Assembly: GCA_946800325.1 (NCBI GenBank)
Contig: OX326958.1
Location: 63,406,366 to 63,470,365, forward strand
From: Luzula sylvatica
Taxonomy: Eukaryota; Streptophyta; Magnoliopsida; Poales; Juncaceae
Direction: 5' to 3'
Length of the DNA stretch: 64,000 nucleotides
Shown: positions 51,082-62,300 of the stretch, piece by piece
Position numbering within the stretch: position 1 is the first letter of the stretch
How the letters are laid out: each line of letters starts with the position of its first letter
The notes under the pieces: model-generated
The model's input: only the letters and a program-made list of their open reading frames with translations
Database searches by the model: none
What the model was told of the DNA's origin: nothing
Position numbers and translations under genes: made by a program

Positions 51082-53496
51082 ATGGGTTTCACAAAAATAA
51101 CGGACTCGGATGGGTGGACCCGATCCGTTAGGAATCCGGTATCCAAATGGTCCGTACCATTCACTCCATATTGTAAAAGCAAAAAGCCCTCTCTCTCCTA
51201 CTGTAAGTCACACACACAAACACAGCATCAAGTGCAATACCAGGAGAAACCTTCCTATCTTGCCATGGCCACCCAATCCAACCTCATCGCCAAGCGTCAT
51301 GGAGAGAAGAAGACATCGTCATATGTTCCGTGGAAGCCATTTTACCCGCATAGCTCCTCCGTCTCCCCAAGCGGTACCATCTGGGTGGAGAAGAGACCCC
51401 CGAATGTAGAGCCGATTAGGGCCACAAGAAAAAACCTGAAATGTCCCTCTCCTCTGCTGCCCACAATACAGGAGATTGACGCGAGCGCCAAGATGAACAG
51501 GAACAGGGCCAGCGGAACGTCGACCGGGCCGGATCCAGCTATCACCTTCCCCCTACCCAAAGATCTCACTAACCCGGTATGGTTCGGTCTCTGCTACCGC
51601 TGCCTACAAGGAAGTCACCGAAGCGCCGGCTGCACAAGGCCACGTCGCTGCACAAATTGTGGCATGACTGGCCACGTAGCATCGACATGCAAAAAGCAAC
51701 TCCCTCCCGCACCACCTTTCAACCCCCTCAAGCCCAGAGGAATCCTGGGACCGAACTGCCTACCGGAAGGACGACCGAAAGTGGTAGCTTGCTTCCATCC
51801 CAACTCGTCGAAGCTCAAGGAGTTCAAAGAATCAATGCAACAAGCTGTGATAATTGATGCGAGGTTAGTACGCGAGCACTCGCTAACCAAGGTTAGGAAC
51901 TACCTTCTAAGTTTCAAAAAATGGACGTCTCCTTTTCAAATCGCTTTCTTAAGCGATAACCGGTACATCATCAAGCTCCCCGATAATGTCCCGAGAGCTG
52001 ACTTCATCACCACTGAGATTAACCGTTTTCTCGAGGATAACTACGTAATATATCCTTGGGAAGTCTCGGTCGACGCCTCTCCGGTGAACTATCGCTTCAA
52101 AGCTTGGCTTCGGCTTAGCAATATTCCACTCCACTGTTTTTGCGAAGTCGAACTAAACCGAATCACAAGCACATTCGGTGAAATACTGTACCATGCTCCG
52201 CTCACCAACATTTCGTATTTAGACTCCCTCGATATCCTCATCGGCTCCTCTAACCTAAAACTAGTCCCTGACCACGTCTCGTCCACTACAACGGGAGGGA
52301 GTCAAGAAGTTGAAATAAAACCATTAAGCTCCATTGACGAACCCGTGCCTTATCGATTGCCCGCTGACCCAACCCCATCGATAGAAGTCTTTAACTCTCA
52401 GTTAACTAAAATAATCAGTAGCAGAGTTTGGATGAACTCTGATAATGGGATGGAACGAGGATCCGAATCCGATCGTTCACACAAAAAACCGAGGATAGAT
52501 ACGCTAGCCGGACAAAAAGACAAGAGGACGAATATGGCCACAGCGTCAGGCACCAGCAACCAAGGTCGAAAATCCACGACATTGACGAGCATAGAAGATT
52601 CAAAAGCTCAAAAAATGGCTACAATGGCGGGCACGAATATCGAGAAACCAGTACAAGACGGTCAGGATAGTACGGTCCTTTCTCTGCCTTCGGGTCAGGC
52701 TTTTCACAGAGTGTCAGACCTATTCCTAGCATACAAGCTGAGATCAAGTAATAGAAAGTATATGGAAGACATTCCCACTCCTGTAGAGCCAAAAGTTGTA
52801 GAAGAGGGACAAGCCTCGAATGGAGAGAAAGCAAAAATGGGAAATGACAAGGTTTTAATTAATCACCTCCCTCAGACCCAATCCAACAAGGGTAAAAGGG
52901 TCACATTCACAACCGAAAAAGGCAACAAAATGGATAAAAGTAAAAATGTAGGCCCACAATCTAACAATAGGGTGGGCATTAAAAGAGGACAGGCCATTAT
53001 TAATGGGCCGGGCTTTAACAATGGGTCAGAAGATTTAAATATCAATGTGGTGAAAATTTTAGACATTCCAAACCAGGATCTATCTCTCAATGTTCAACGT
53101 GAGCCTGAAAGTAACCCTGTTACAGATCCTGAATTAAAAAAAATGACGACGGAGGAGGGAGGAGCAAATACGGGAGAGGGGGCCAGCGGTCAGAATCTAC
53201 CTGTGGGCGTCCAAACCGGTGAGGGAAAGACTAGCCGAGGAAGACAAAGCCAAATGGAAACAACTCAGACGATGGGCGAGATGGACGAGATACCGGACGA
53301 TGAGCATGATGATCTGTCAGACATCGATGATGACCAATTCCTCAAAACCTTAGAAGGTACATCTAAAATTTCTAAATCTAAATTACCCTCAAAAGGCACA
53401 TTCTTTTTGCGAGAAACTATGGTTAAAAATATTGTGTTGGAACGTGAGAGGTTTAGGATCACGCGAAAAATGTCATGTAATCAAGGACCAAGTTAG
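51082..53496 (+). CDS. LINE ORF1: gag-like RNA-binding protein
   Basis: An uninterrupted frame of 804 codons. Two CCHC zinc knuckles of the CX2CX4HX4C type (CYRCLQGSHRSAGC and CTNCGMTGHVASTC) lie at about residues 172-205. They are followed by a DUF4283-like RRM-fold region (SFKKWTSPFQIAFLSDNRYI; PLHCFCEVELNRITSTFGEI). This is the usual order of neither retroviral Gag nor animal L1 ORF1 but is found in plant L1 elements. The C-terminal third is polar and acidic (DDEHDDLSDIDDDQF) and probably disordered. The first ATG is at 51082; ATG 51265 (MATQSNLIAKRHG) is an alternative start. ORF1 presumably packages LINE RNA. Its end overlaps the start of ORF2. Confidence 0.88.
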   Translation: MGFTKITDSDGWTRSVRNPVSKWSVPFTPYCKSKKPSLSYCKSHTQTQHQVQYQEKPSYLAMATQSNLIAKRHGEKKTSSYVPWKPFYPHSSSVSPSGTIWVEKRPPNVEPIRATRKNLKCPSPLLPTIQEIDASAKMNRNRASGTSTGPDPAITFPLPKDLTNPVWFGLCYRCLQGSHRSAGCTRPRRCTNCGMTGHVASTCKKQLPPAPPFNPLKPRGILGPNCLPEGRPKVVACFHPNSSKLKEFKESMQQAVIIDARLVREHSLTKVRNYLLSFKKWTSPFQIAFLSDNRYIIKLPDNVPRADFITTEINRFLEDNYVIYPWEVSVDASPVNYRFKAWLRLSNIPLHCFCEVELNRITSTFGEILYHAPLTNISYLDSLDILIGSSNLKLVPDHVSSTTTGGSQEVEIKPLSSIDEPVPYRLPADPTPSIEVFNSQLTKIISSRVWMNSDNGMERGSESDRSHKKPRIDTLAGQKDKRTNMATASGTSNQGRKSTTLTSIEDSKAQKMATMAGTNIEKPVQDGQDSTVLSLPSGQAFHRVSDLFLAYKLRSSNRKYMEDIPTPVEPKVVEEGQASNGEKAKMGNDKVLINHLPQTQSNKGKRVTFTTEKGNKMDKSKNVGPQSNNRVGIKRGQAIINGPGFNNGSEDLNINVVKILDIPNQDLSLNVQREPESNPVTDPELKKMTTEEGGANTGEGASGQNLPVGVQTGEGKTSRGRQSQMETTQTMGEMDEIPDDEHDDLSDIDDDQFLKTLEGTSKISKSKLPSKGTFFLRETMVKNIVLERERFRITRKMSCNQGPS

Positions 53497-56400
53497 AGAA
53501 GCTCGATGTGACATAGTATGCTTTCAAGAAACTAAATGGCCTACACCCTCTAACTTTAACACTAGATTAGTTTGCACATCTAAATTTCGAAACGCTAGAT
53601 ACCTAAATGCTTTAGGCACGAAAGGGGGAGTGATGACCGCATGGTCGGACAAGCTTACACTAACCGATACCGAGATAAGAGAATTCTCATTATCATGCTC
53701 TTTTAGAAAAGGGAATGATCAAGAATTTAGAATCATTAACGTTTATGGACCGGTAGACGAGGAAGAGAAAAAAATAGCTTTTTTGGAGGAGTTAACAAGT
53801 TTGCTAAGTTCGGCTATACCGACAATACTAGCGGGTGATTATAACCTAATTAGGTCCCCCAAACGAATCCACGGGCAATGGGCACTCGTCCTCTTCCATC
53901 TCAGCCTTCAATGACCTTATCCAATCACACTCACTTTTCGAAGTGCCGTTGCGAGGACGGCAATTTACGTGGTCGAGTAAACGAAAAATGCCTACCCTAT
54001 CCAAATTGGACTGATTTCTACTCACCCCCTGTATAGTGTCGGGTAATAACTTACTATCCATAGTTGACTTACCATGCACAGTATCTGATCATGTGCCCTT
54101 AGTGTTAAACATCAAAACGAAAGAATCACCCTCCACTCACTTTCGGTTCGAAAAGTTTTGGCTCAAACATCGGGACATCACCAGAGTAATCTCGGATGGA
54201 TGGGTTAACAATAACATAAATAATAACATACTCGAGACCGACTTCGCTAATAATCTGTTGAACAAGATGAACAACACGAAAAAAACTCTCACATCGTGGG
54301 CTAAAGAACATATCAACCCCCCCAACTTCGTAATTGAAGCATGCAAAACATGTTTATGCATGTTGGACAAAAGAGAGGAAAGCATGCCGCTTAACAACAT
54401 GGAGTTTGAGTTACGAATAAAAATCCGAGAAAAGTTACACGACCTCATTTCACAAAAGGAGATCCGTTGGCAACAACGAAGCTCCGTGACGTGGCTAAAA
54501 CTTGGCGACAATAACACCGCGTACTTTCATGCTTATGCATCGAATCGTCGCCAACAAAATCTCATTTCCAAAATTAACCATGAGGGTGCGGTTTTAACTA
54601 ACCCTAGAGATAATAACAATGCCTTCACAAAATTCTTCAAGGACTCATTAGGAGTCACGTCTCCCTCCACCCTCTCGGCTAATGTGACGGCGATGTATGA
54701 ACCACAAAGCGAGGCCTCATCACCGAACCTTTTAATATTGGAGGCGACTTTCTTGGAGGAGGAAGTCAAAGGCGCCTTGTTCTCGTTGAAAAAAGGTAAA
54801 TGTTGCGGGCCCGACGGATTCCCAAGTGAGTTTTTTCAATCGTTTTGGACCATTTTAAAAGATGACATCCTAACAATGATGAACCTATTCCACAACGAGA
54901 GCTTAAACCTAACTAAACTAAACAAAGCCTCCATACAATTAATCCCAAAAACACAAACGGCCATTACAATTAAGGATTATAGACCAATAAGTATCATATC
55001 CACACCATTGAAGCTAATCACGAAAATTCTAGCCAGCCGAATACAACCTTACATGCCATGCTTAATAAACCGTTGCCAATCCGCTTTCATAAAGGGCCGA
55101 ACCATAACAGAGCTATTTATAACCTCCCGAGAGATATTAAACTATTACCATAAATCAAAAATTCCGACTTTGATGTTTAAATTGGATTTTGAGAAAGCAT
55201 TTGATAACATATCATGGTCATTCTTGGAGCAAATATTAAAGGCTAGGAAATTACCATACACATGGATCCGATGGGTCATGAACATCTTACATTCCTCGAG
55301 CTCATCGGTTACCACGAATGGGATACGCGGAACCTACATCAAACATCGAAGAGGGCTCCGACAAGGGGACCCCCTCTCCCCTCTCCTCTTTACCTTAGTG
55401 GTAGATGCGCTTCAAGTGATGATTACAAAAATAAGGCCCCTACTAACAAACCCCATAGTCTTCGCCCCAACCACGCTACAATACGCCGATGACACCTTGT
55501 TTTTCTTCGAAGCTCATCCTAATAACATAAAAGTAATCATGGAGACAATCGAAACGTTCTCTACCTTATCGGGCCTTAACATTAATTGGGGGAAAAGTGG
55601 ATACGTTCCGATATCTATACCCGAAGTATTACACCCACACCTAACCATACTCATGAAGTGCCAAAAGAAGTGCTTACCTATGAACTACCTCGGACTCCCA
55701 TTATCGTATAAAAAACCAAAGAAGGTGGTATTTAAACCGATGATTGACAAAATGAGAAACAAAATCAGTAGTTGGCAAAACAAATTCCTAACCCTAGGTG
55801 GTCGAACCACTTTAGTGAAATCGGTGCTAAGAGCGCTACCTAATTACTATATGCAAGTAATGACCTTACCCAAAGGAGTTATCGATGAAATCACAAAAGT
55901 AACAAGGGCTTTTTTTTGGAAGGGGAGTGACAAGATAATGGGCGGCCATTGTTTAATCAAATGGGAAAATATTTGTTTACCCAAGAAACACGGAGGATTG
56001 GGTATAATTGATATTGAAAGACAAAATCAAGCCCTAATTATGAAGTGGCTTTACATGCTCGACCATAATCAAGATTCACAATGGTCGGAGACGATGCGGA
56101 TACTATATAACACTCGAAAAGCCGAAGATATCGGTAACATCAACACCTCACAAGTATCGTATTTCGTACGAGATCTCCAACTCCTACTACCGAAATTCAT
56201 AGCGCTAGGAATAGGACAATCACGCGTAACATCTATACTCACTCGGGATGAAGTATCCCATCGATATAACTCGGCCATGACATATGCCCAATTATCACAT
56301 ACGGGGGTACTATGCTATTGGACCCCATCAATCTTCAGGATTAGAGCTCCATTCAAAACGAAATTTTTTGGGTGGCTCGCTATAAATGAGCGAATATTAA

Positions 56401-56756
56401 CGGCCGATAATCTATCAAAACGTGGTTGGCCACATAACCTAACTTGTTGCTTGTGCGTGGGGCCGATGGAATCCGTCACGCACCTCTTTGTTCAATGTCC
56501 ATTCACAACGGACATTTGGAATCACATAGAGCCTTTGAGACACGTGAATACGGAGACGCTTCTTGATCTGTGGTGGTTGAACCGAGCGAGGAAGACGAGC
56601 ACCGACGCAAAGCTATGGGACACCAAATGGTTAGCGACCGTATGGACGATATGGTGCGAACGAAACAACCGATTTTTTCAACGCAAGGGGCGCATGCACG
56701 ACCTAGTACGGACTTGCATTACCGACCTAATACACAAATGGGGACAACACTACTAG
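53419..56756 (+). pseudogene. LINE ORF2: endonuclease-reverse transcriptase with few lesions
   Basis: The apurinic-type endonuclease begins CWNVRGLGSREKCHVIKDQ and includes CFQETKW, NVYGPVD and GDYNLI. A frameshift near 53860 moves the reading to another frame, where an in-frame TGA at 54012-54014 follows LSKLD; the position normally encodes Arg, as expected from a CGA to TGA change. From 54036 the frame is open for 906 codons. It encodes reverse transcriptase with DYRPISII, SAFIKGRTI, KLDFEKAFD, GLRQGDPLSP and the catalytic YADDT, then NYLGLPLSYKKPK and a zf-RVT domain (CCLCVGPMESVTHLFVQCPF). It ends HKWGQHY. The likely start ATG at 53419 is followed by one extra base, so a second small shift is possible there. 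Confidence 0.88.
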
Positions 56757-57350
56757 TTCAAGATAAAGGAAGGGAGGGTGACAGAGACTTCGTTTTACAT
56801 ATATTTGATTTAGCCATCATAGTCACTGTTGAGTGAATGTTTTTATTAACTTAGATATAGGACTTAGGGCAGAGTAAGGGAGAGAGTCCGCCTTGCAAAT
56901 TAATTGAGCACAGTCTCTTGTAAATTGGATGATTTCGTTTTTATTAAAAGAAGATTGGATCTAGCGCGTATCGCGCTTGCCTCTCTATTAAAAAAAAAAC
57001 ATCTTTAGGTATGTTATTATGCAGCATCCAAGAACAAGTTTTTCAGCGACATAAGCAACGTGGTTTCAAACTGCAGTTTTAGTTGTAAACGTGTTTATGC
57101 CTAAAAGGCGATGCAAACTATCACGAATGGTGCGTTCTACACCTGTGAAAAAGTTTTCAACATTAATTTCTATTATGGTTGGGACAAGTTGAATCTTTGA
57201 TCAACAGAGGCAAGAGCCAAGATGGCCCTGAGATTTGAGCTCATTGACAAATAATTCTCAGATAGTTAAAGAAAACGCGTCATTTTGCTCAGTTCTCCTC
57301 ATGGTGGCTGCAGATTTCAAGCTTGTTGGAGTTTCAACACTCCCATGTTT

Positions 57351-58239
57351 TGAAAATAAACAAATCAAATTCAGATATAAGATAATGAGGTGAGAAAACT
57401 ATAAAAGTTAACTTCATGTGGTCTCTAATTAGTAATTAGAGAGATGTACTTGGGTTATGATCGACAATCTTTTAATATTAAAAGATGTGACACAAATGGT
57501 ACCGGAACCAAATATTTAAGCCAATAAATTGGAAGAAGAAAGAGCCGTACCTTCGATGACCGTGGTTTCACTCAGATACCTAGACCTCTTCGAACAAGAT
57601 GGGGATTTTGGTTTTGTAGAAAGGCGAGATGAGAGGGTTCAAGGAGAGAAACACGAAATACATTCAATTGTGAATAAAAAATATAAAAGTGAACATTAGG
57701 CCCCAAATTGGATGTCTCGAAAGTGGCCCATACCATACAACAGTGAACCCTTTGTTGTTTGTAGGGTTCCTATCAAAAAAATTCAAGTTCACATAACATG
57801 AAAAAAATGTGATTTTTGAGTACTAATTTTAACTTGAATATTCACAACTGTCAAAAAAACAAGCAATTTTTTCTCTTAGTTGATATATTTTTTTGAAAGA
57901 TTTAGAGTGAGCTTAATTATCCCACTTCTAAATTTCTGTCATTTAATTTATAAGAAGTTTTATACATGTATTAGCTAATTACATCATATTAATCTCCCTA
58001 TCTATTTACTGGGACTTAAACCAAAATCAATACACAACATTTCAAGCCCATACTCATTTCTTTTTTTCCTTTTTTCATGTTAGCCCGTAATTACGATCCA
58101 ACCTACTACGATGTTAATTGATATTTTGATAAATTGAAAATTATGCATCGTTTACTTCAAGCGAGATTTCGTCCAGAACCTCGTTAGCACAGTTGATGAA
58201 GAATTGTCGCGTCGGATGAGGGGTTCGAATCAAAATCGC
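57351..58239. other. Intergenic DNA upstream of the second WRKY copy
   Basis: No gene is recognised. The duplication begins abruptly at about 58240, and the WRKY promoter, leader and first 22 or so codons are not present here. Confidence 0.5.
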
Positions 58240-59857
58240 GGCGAGGTATTGGGCGTCCGATCTTGCCACCCAGGGTTAATACTGCGCGATTTCGTACAAA
58301 TGGCGGTGCATTCTCTCCGGTTGCTTCTTCTCCGGCCACCGCTCTGAGGTCGCCGTGCCTTGTCATCCCTCCTGGTATCAGTCCTGCAGCTTTGCTGGAT
58401 TCTCTAGTTCTTTTTCAGGTTGATCCTTGCTTTTCTTCATATTAGAAAAAGTATAAACTCGTATTTTAATCTATTTTCTCCAATTTAACTGTATTGTTTA
58501 CTCAGATTCCATCAAACAATCCTACTGGCAATTGGACATCTTCAACTGGCCTTAGCCAAGAAAATCTCACAGTCTCAGAATTACCAGAAAAGAATAATTC
58601 AAACTCTATTAAATTGGAACCTGATAAAATAGAGGATTCAAGTAGTACCATTGCTGGTACCAGTCAGAAAAAATCACTGGAGGATGGATACAACTGGAGA
58701 AAATATGGCCAAAAGCTAGTAAAAGGCTGTGAATTTCCGCGAAATTATTATAAGTGTACTTACCCAAATTGTAACGTGAAAAAAATGGTCGAACAATCAA
58801 TTGAGGGGCGTGTAACTGATATTGTTTATAAAGGTAATCCCGAGCATCCTTTGCCAGATTCGTCTAATTTGAAAATTTGTAATCAACGAGGGTATATGAG
58901 CAAAAGATGCGCGAAAATGAATGGGAATAGTTTGGAGGGGAATTCTTCGGTGTCTAGTGTTAGTGTGGCTTGTGAAAATGGAAAAGACCGAAATGTCCTT
59001 GGTGTTGATGATAGTATGTCATGCGTTGAAAGAACTGGATTGTGTTGTAATGATGAAGATGATGATGAGAGAGAGTCGAAAAGAAGGTAAATGAATTTGA
59101 TTATTTGCAAAAAAAGCTCTTTTGTTTTGTGATGTGGCACAAATCAAATATTTATTTAAAATTTTTAATATCACTAAAGTTTTGTCATTATAGGAGAAAT
59201 GAATGGTATTTAACAAATATTGTACCTGCCTCGGAGACGAATCGAGAGCCAAGAGTGGTGGTTCAAACAGTAAGCGAAATAGAAATAGACCTTCTAGATG
59301 ATGGATATAAATGGCGAAAATATGGGCAAAAAGTTGTCAAGGGAAATCCAAACCCTAGGTATATTGAATCATTCTTAACATCACATTTAAATTTTAAACA
59401 TTACATTATTATTTTTTCATGAATTTTGCAGGAGTTATTATAAATGCACTAATCTTGGATGCCCCGTTAAAAAGCACATCGAGCGGGCCCCACACTATCT
59501 CAAATATTAGTAACCCTAGGTATATTGATCACGACTTATGAAGGAAAACACAATCACGAGGTTCCCATTACGAATATTAGTAACACTAACAATCACAAAG
59601 CTCCTAATACTACTACTAATAATAGTAATAATATACAAGTTAACGATTTTAATTCCTCTGCTGCACGGATCTCGATGCAACCGAATGGTAGTTATGAAGG
59701 GGTTTGTTTGGGTAGTAATTTGAATTTGAATTTGAATATGCTTCGTGATTTTCATAATTCGACTTATTTGGAATTATTTAGGCCCTTGTTTGACCAAGCA
59801 TTTGTTGGTTCTAATGTAGCAGAATATAGAGAAAATCCACATGACGAATATCAATGA
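58240..59857 (+). pseudogene. WRKY group I pseudogene (5'-truncated paralogue)
   Basis: The four exon equivalents (58240-58418, 58506-59086, 59194-59358, 59432-59857) align closely with 24508-26180. The start codon and first residues are missing because the duplication began inside exon 1. The N-terminal zinc finger has lost its first His (GNHEH became GNPEH). A 6-bp duplication adds Glu-Ile in exon 3. In the last exon a patch of about 28 bp replaces the DLESV codons and introduces TAG at 59508-59510, before the HNH ligands of the C-terminal domain. It therefore cannot form a normal DNA-binding WRKY pair. Transcription from a new promoter is possible but has no evidence here. Confidence 0.92.
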
Positions 59858-60402
59858 TTATTAGATAGATATTCTTAGTTTTTTTTTATTTCCTTTTTTT
59901 GAATCTTTTTCTGTAATTTGTTAAGGTGCTATGAAATACCACATTTGCATTTAGCATGGTGGCTTTTCTGTACAGAGTTGAGTCTTTATCAACCTCACAG
60001 CTCTTTTCTTTTTAGTTTATTTTGCTGTAAAAATTTCTTAAAATATTTAGGACCAATCTGAATATGAGTGAGATAATTGGGGAATGTAGGTAGAAGAGAA
60101 GAGAAGAGAAGAGAAAAAACCCGAGGGCTTGAGAAAGAGACGAGAAAAGAGGAGGGTTGATCTTGAGAGAGTTTCGTCGCAATAGTTTTTTTTTTATCGT
60201 ATTGCTCTCAAAATTTAATGAATTTTTGTTATCAATCAACTTAAAATGAGTTTTTCTTGGGTCGATGCCCGAGTGGTTGATGGGGACGGAATTTGAATTT
60301 AATTCAATATGCCCAATCAAATTTTCGCACGAACATAGGTCTTACAGGCAAAAGGAGAATCTTTTGAATCGACTTTATCTTCTTTGAGATTCATTGTTAC
60401 TA
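59858..60402. other. WRKY pseudogene 3' flank
   Basis: Non-coding DNA matching 26181-26680, with a small GAGAA repeat near 60095. No gene is seen. Confidence 0.6.
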
Positions 60403-60410
60403 ATTGATTA

Positions 60411-60858
60411 GGGTGACGCTATTGCAAGAGTTAACATGACTAAATTGAGAACGATTTCAATTTTTTAATCATATGACCACTATACCTTTATTTATGGTGA
60501 TTGATATTTATTATACTTATATACTATTTTTATATTTTCCATGAATAATGCAAAAATATTTTTGCTAATATTATGAAAATAATCAAATCTAACCAATATA
60601 TATTAATTTTCATATTTAAATATATATGACATGTTACCATTTAATTATTTTTTTATTATGAAAAAAATTAAGAATAAAAATATTTTTATATATGAAAGAT
60701 TTTATTTACATGATTTATGGAAATTAATAAACTAATAGATAAATGTAAAAAATATCAATTATCAATTCATCATTAATAGGGGTATAACGGTCATTTGATA
60801 AAACAAAATTAAAATCACTCTCAATTTAGCTATGTTGACTCTTGCAATAACGCCACCC
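60411..60858. mobile_element. hAT-type MITE, 448 bp, with 8-bp target duplication
   Basis: The left end GGGTGACGCTATTGCAAGAG pairs with the complement of the right end, GGGTGGCGTTATTGCAAGAG. ATTGATTA flanks both sides (60403-60410 and 60859-60866). The duplicated locus near 26690 reads TAATTGATTAATGTC without the insert. The interior is AT-rich and non-coding. Confidence 0.92.
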
Positions 60859-60866
60859 ATTGATTA

Positions 60867-62080
60867 ATGTCTTAATAGGGTTCATTTTCTTCTAGAAATC
60901 AAACTAATTGTGCTGATATATTACGTTTGGTGCTAAGAATTAGGATTCATTATTATAACAAGTTGTAAAATTTATGGTGTATGCTCGATGGAATAATATG
61001 GTTGCTGGAGAGATTATTTATGGTAGCGGAGGAATTCTCAAAAAAAATCTCTAATTTTGTAAAATTAAAAAAATTCTGTCTTTTGAATATTCAAAAAGCC
61101 TCCTCTAAACAAAGTTATGTTTACCTTTATCCCTTATAAAGGTTGAATCTAACATTAAATGGTGTTAATCCTTTTGTTTAGAATCAGAAATACTCCTTTA
61201 TTTTTTATATTTAATTTTACTAAATTCATTTTAATATTTTATTAATTAAAAAATTCTCGATAAATATTTCTCTAACATATATATAACTCTCTTCTCAATC
61301 TCGTTACTTGACTTTATGATTTTAAACGATCTATTTTTATGTTTTTGGTGTTTTTCTATGAATTTCGAAATGAAGAGAAAAAAATAATTTTTCATTGTCA
61401 ATCGTCTCATATCCGGAACAAGATATCATATGTTGTGATAAGTTGTGGGTTCAAGTCCAATTGACACCATATTAAAAAAAGAATACAAAAATGAACACGA
61501 TAGTCTTCTTCTCAAAAAAATTTAATTTGAAATGAAAATGATTCGATATAATTCTGATATTATGATATGATATGAAATGATACTATTTTGCGAAAATTTA
61601 ATAAGAATTTGAATAAAAAATATGAATATGATTTGATAATAAGGTGAATAAGAATACATCAATAATCTTAATAAGTTTATGAAAATTGATTATGAATAAG
61701 TTCAGAGTAAACTTACAAATAATATCATAAATAAGATTTGAATACAATTATGAATATAGACGTGAGAAGATAAAATTTCAAAGAAAATGAAAGAAAAATA
61801 ATAATAAATTTGAGTTAACTAGATCTTAATAAAATATTATTAAAAAAATTGACCTAGAAATCCACTATGAAAGGAATAGGAATTAAAAAAAATAACGAAA
61901 TATAAGTTATTTAAAAACTATTTAGAACCGCAAGAGCACGATTCGTGTGCTAGGTTCGCCTTCAAAAAGAAAAGTTATTTAAAAACTATTCAAAAAGAAA
62001 AGTTATTTAAAAACTATTTAATGGACTAACTCATAATCTATCTTACATATTCAATCATTTTGCTATATTTATTTTGTATA
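60867..62080. other. Duplicated non-coding DNA with indels
   Basis: This matches 26690-28790 apart from extra DNA at about 60907-61134 and about 61597-61690. The first extra block has no clear duplicated ends, so it may be a deletion in copy 1. Confidence 0.55.
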
Positions 62081-62291
62081 GGGAAAATATAAGTAGCTTC
62101 CCCAAACTCCATAAAGTATTCTTGATGCGTCAATCGATGATGTTTTATTAGATTGATTATTTTTTTTAATTGAATCAATTCAACTATGTATTGATTTGAT
62201 CATTAATCAGTCCAATCAACCCATTAAAACAGTCTCGATTGACGCATCATTGATATACATCAAGGATGTGTGAGACTCAATATCTAACCTC
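62081..62291. mobile_element. 211-bp insertion with 9-bp target duplication
   Basis: TTTTGTATA occurs at 62072-62080 and 62292-62300. Copy 1 has it once near 28785. The insert contains GATGCGTCAATCGAT and its near-complement TCGATTGACGCATCATTGAT. The extreme ends pair poorly. The 9-bp duplication suggests a Mutator-like MITE. Confidence 0.65.
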
Positions 62292-62300
62292 TTTTGTATA

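Larger units (their letters stand above)
50979..57013 (+). mobile_element. Near-intact L1-type LINE, 6.0 kb, with 16-bp target duplication
   Basis: The element (50995-56997) is flanked by AACATCTTTAGGTATG at 50979-50994 and 56998-57013 and ends in an A run. It has a short leader, ORF1 with zinc knuckles, and ORF2 with endonuclease, reverse transcriptase and zf-RVT. A perfect hairpin AGCGCG-TAT-CGCGCT (56962-56976) lies just before the tail. It has far fewer lesions than the LINE at 29480-35687, so it is a younger insertion of a different lineage. Confidence 0.95.
50283..57350 (-). pseudogene. Unrecognised degraded protein-coding sequence split by a LINE
   Basis: On the minus strand, coding-like DNA runs from about 57300 to 56998, is interrupted by the LINE (50995-56997), and resumes from 50994 to 50283. 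Readable stretches include MPWWLFEQYYGKKVFRLRC and PDAMVVVHTLFLNGDEDDPS. It has at least one in-frame stop, frame changes and a 148-bp tandem duplication. I do not recognise the family. A host gene or an old integrated viral coat-type gene are both possible, and the sequence alone does not decide. Confidence 0.4.

Noticed and set aside
54126..54769. Minus-strand ORFs opposite LINE ORF2
   Set aside because: They are antisense shadows of the reverse transcriptase frame.
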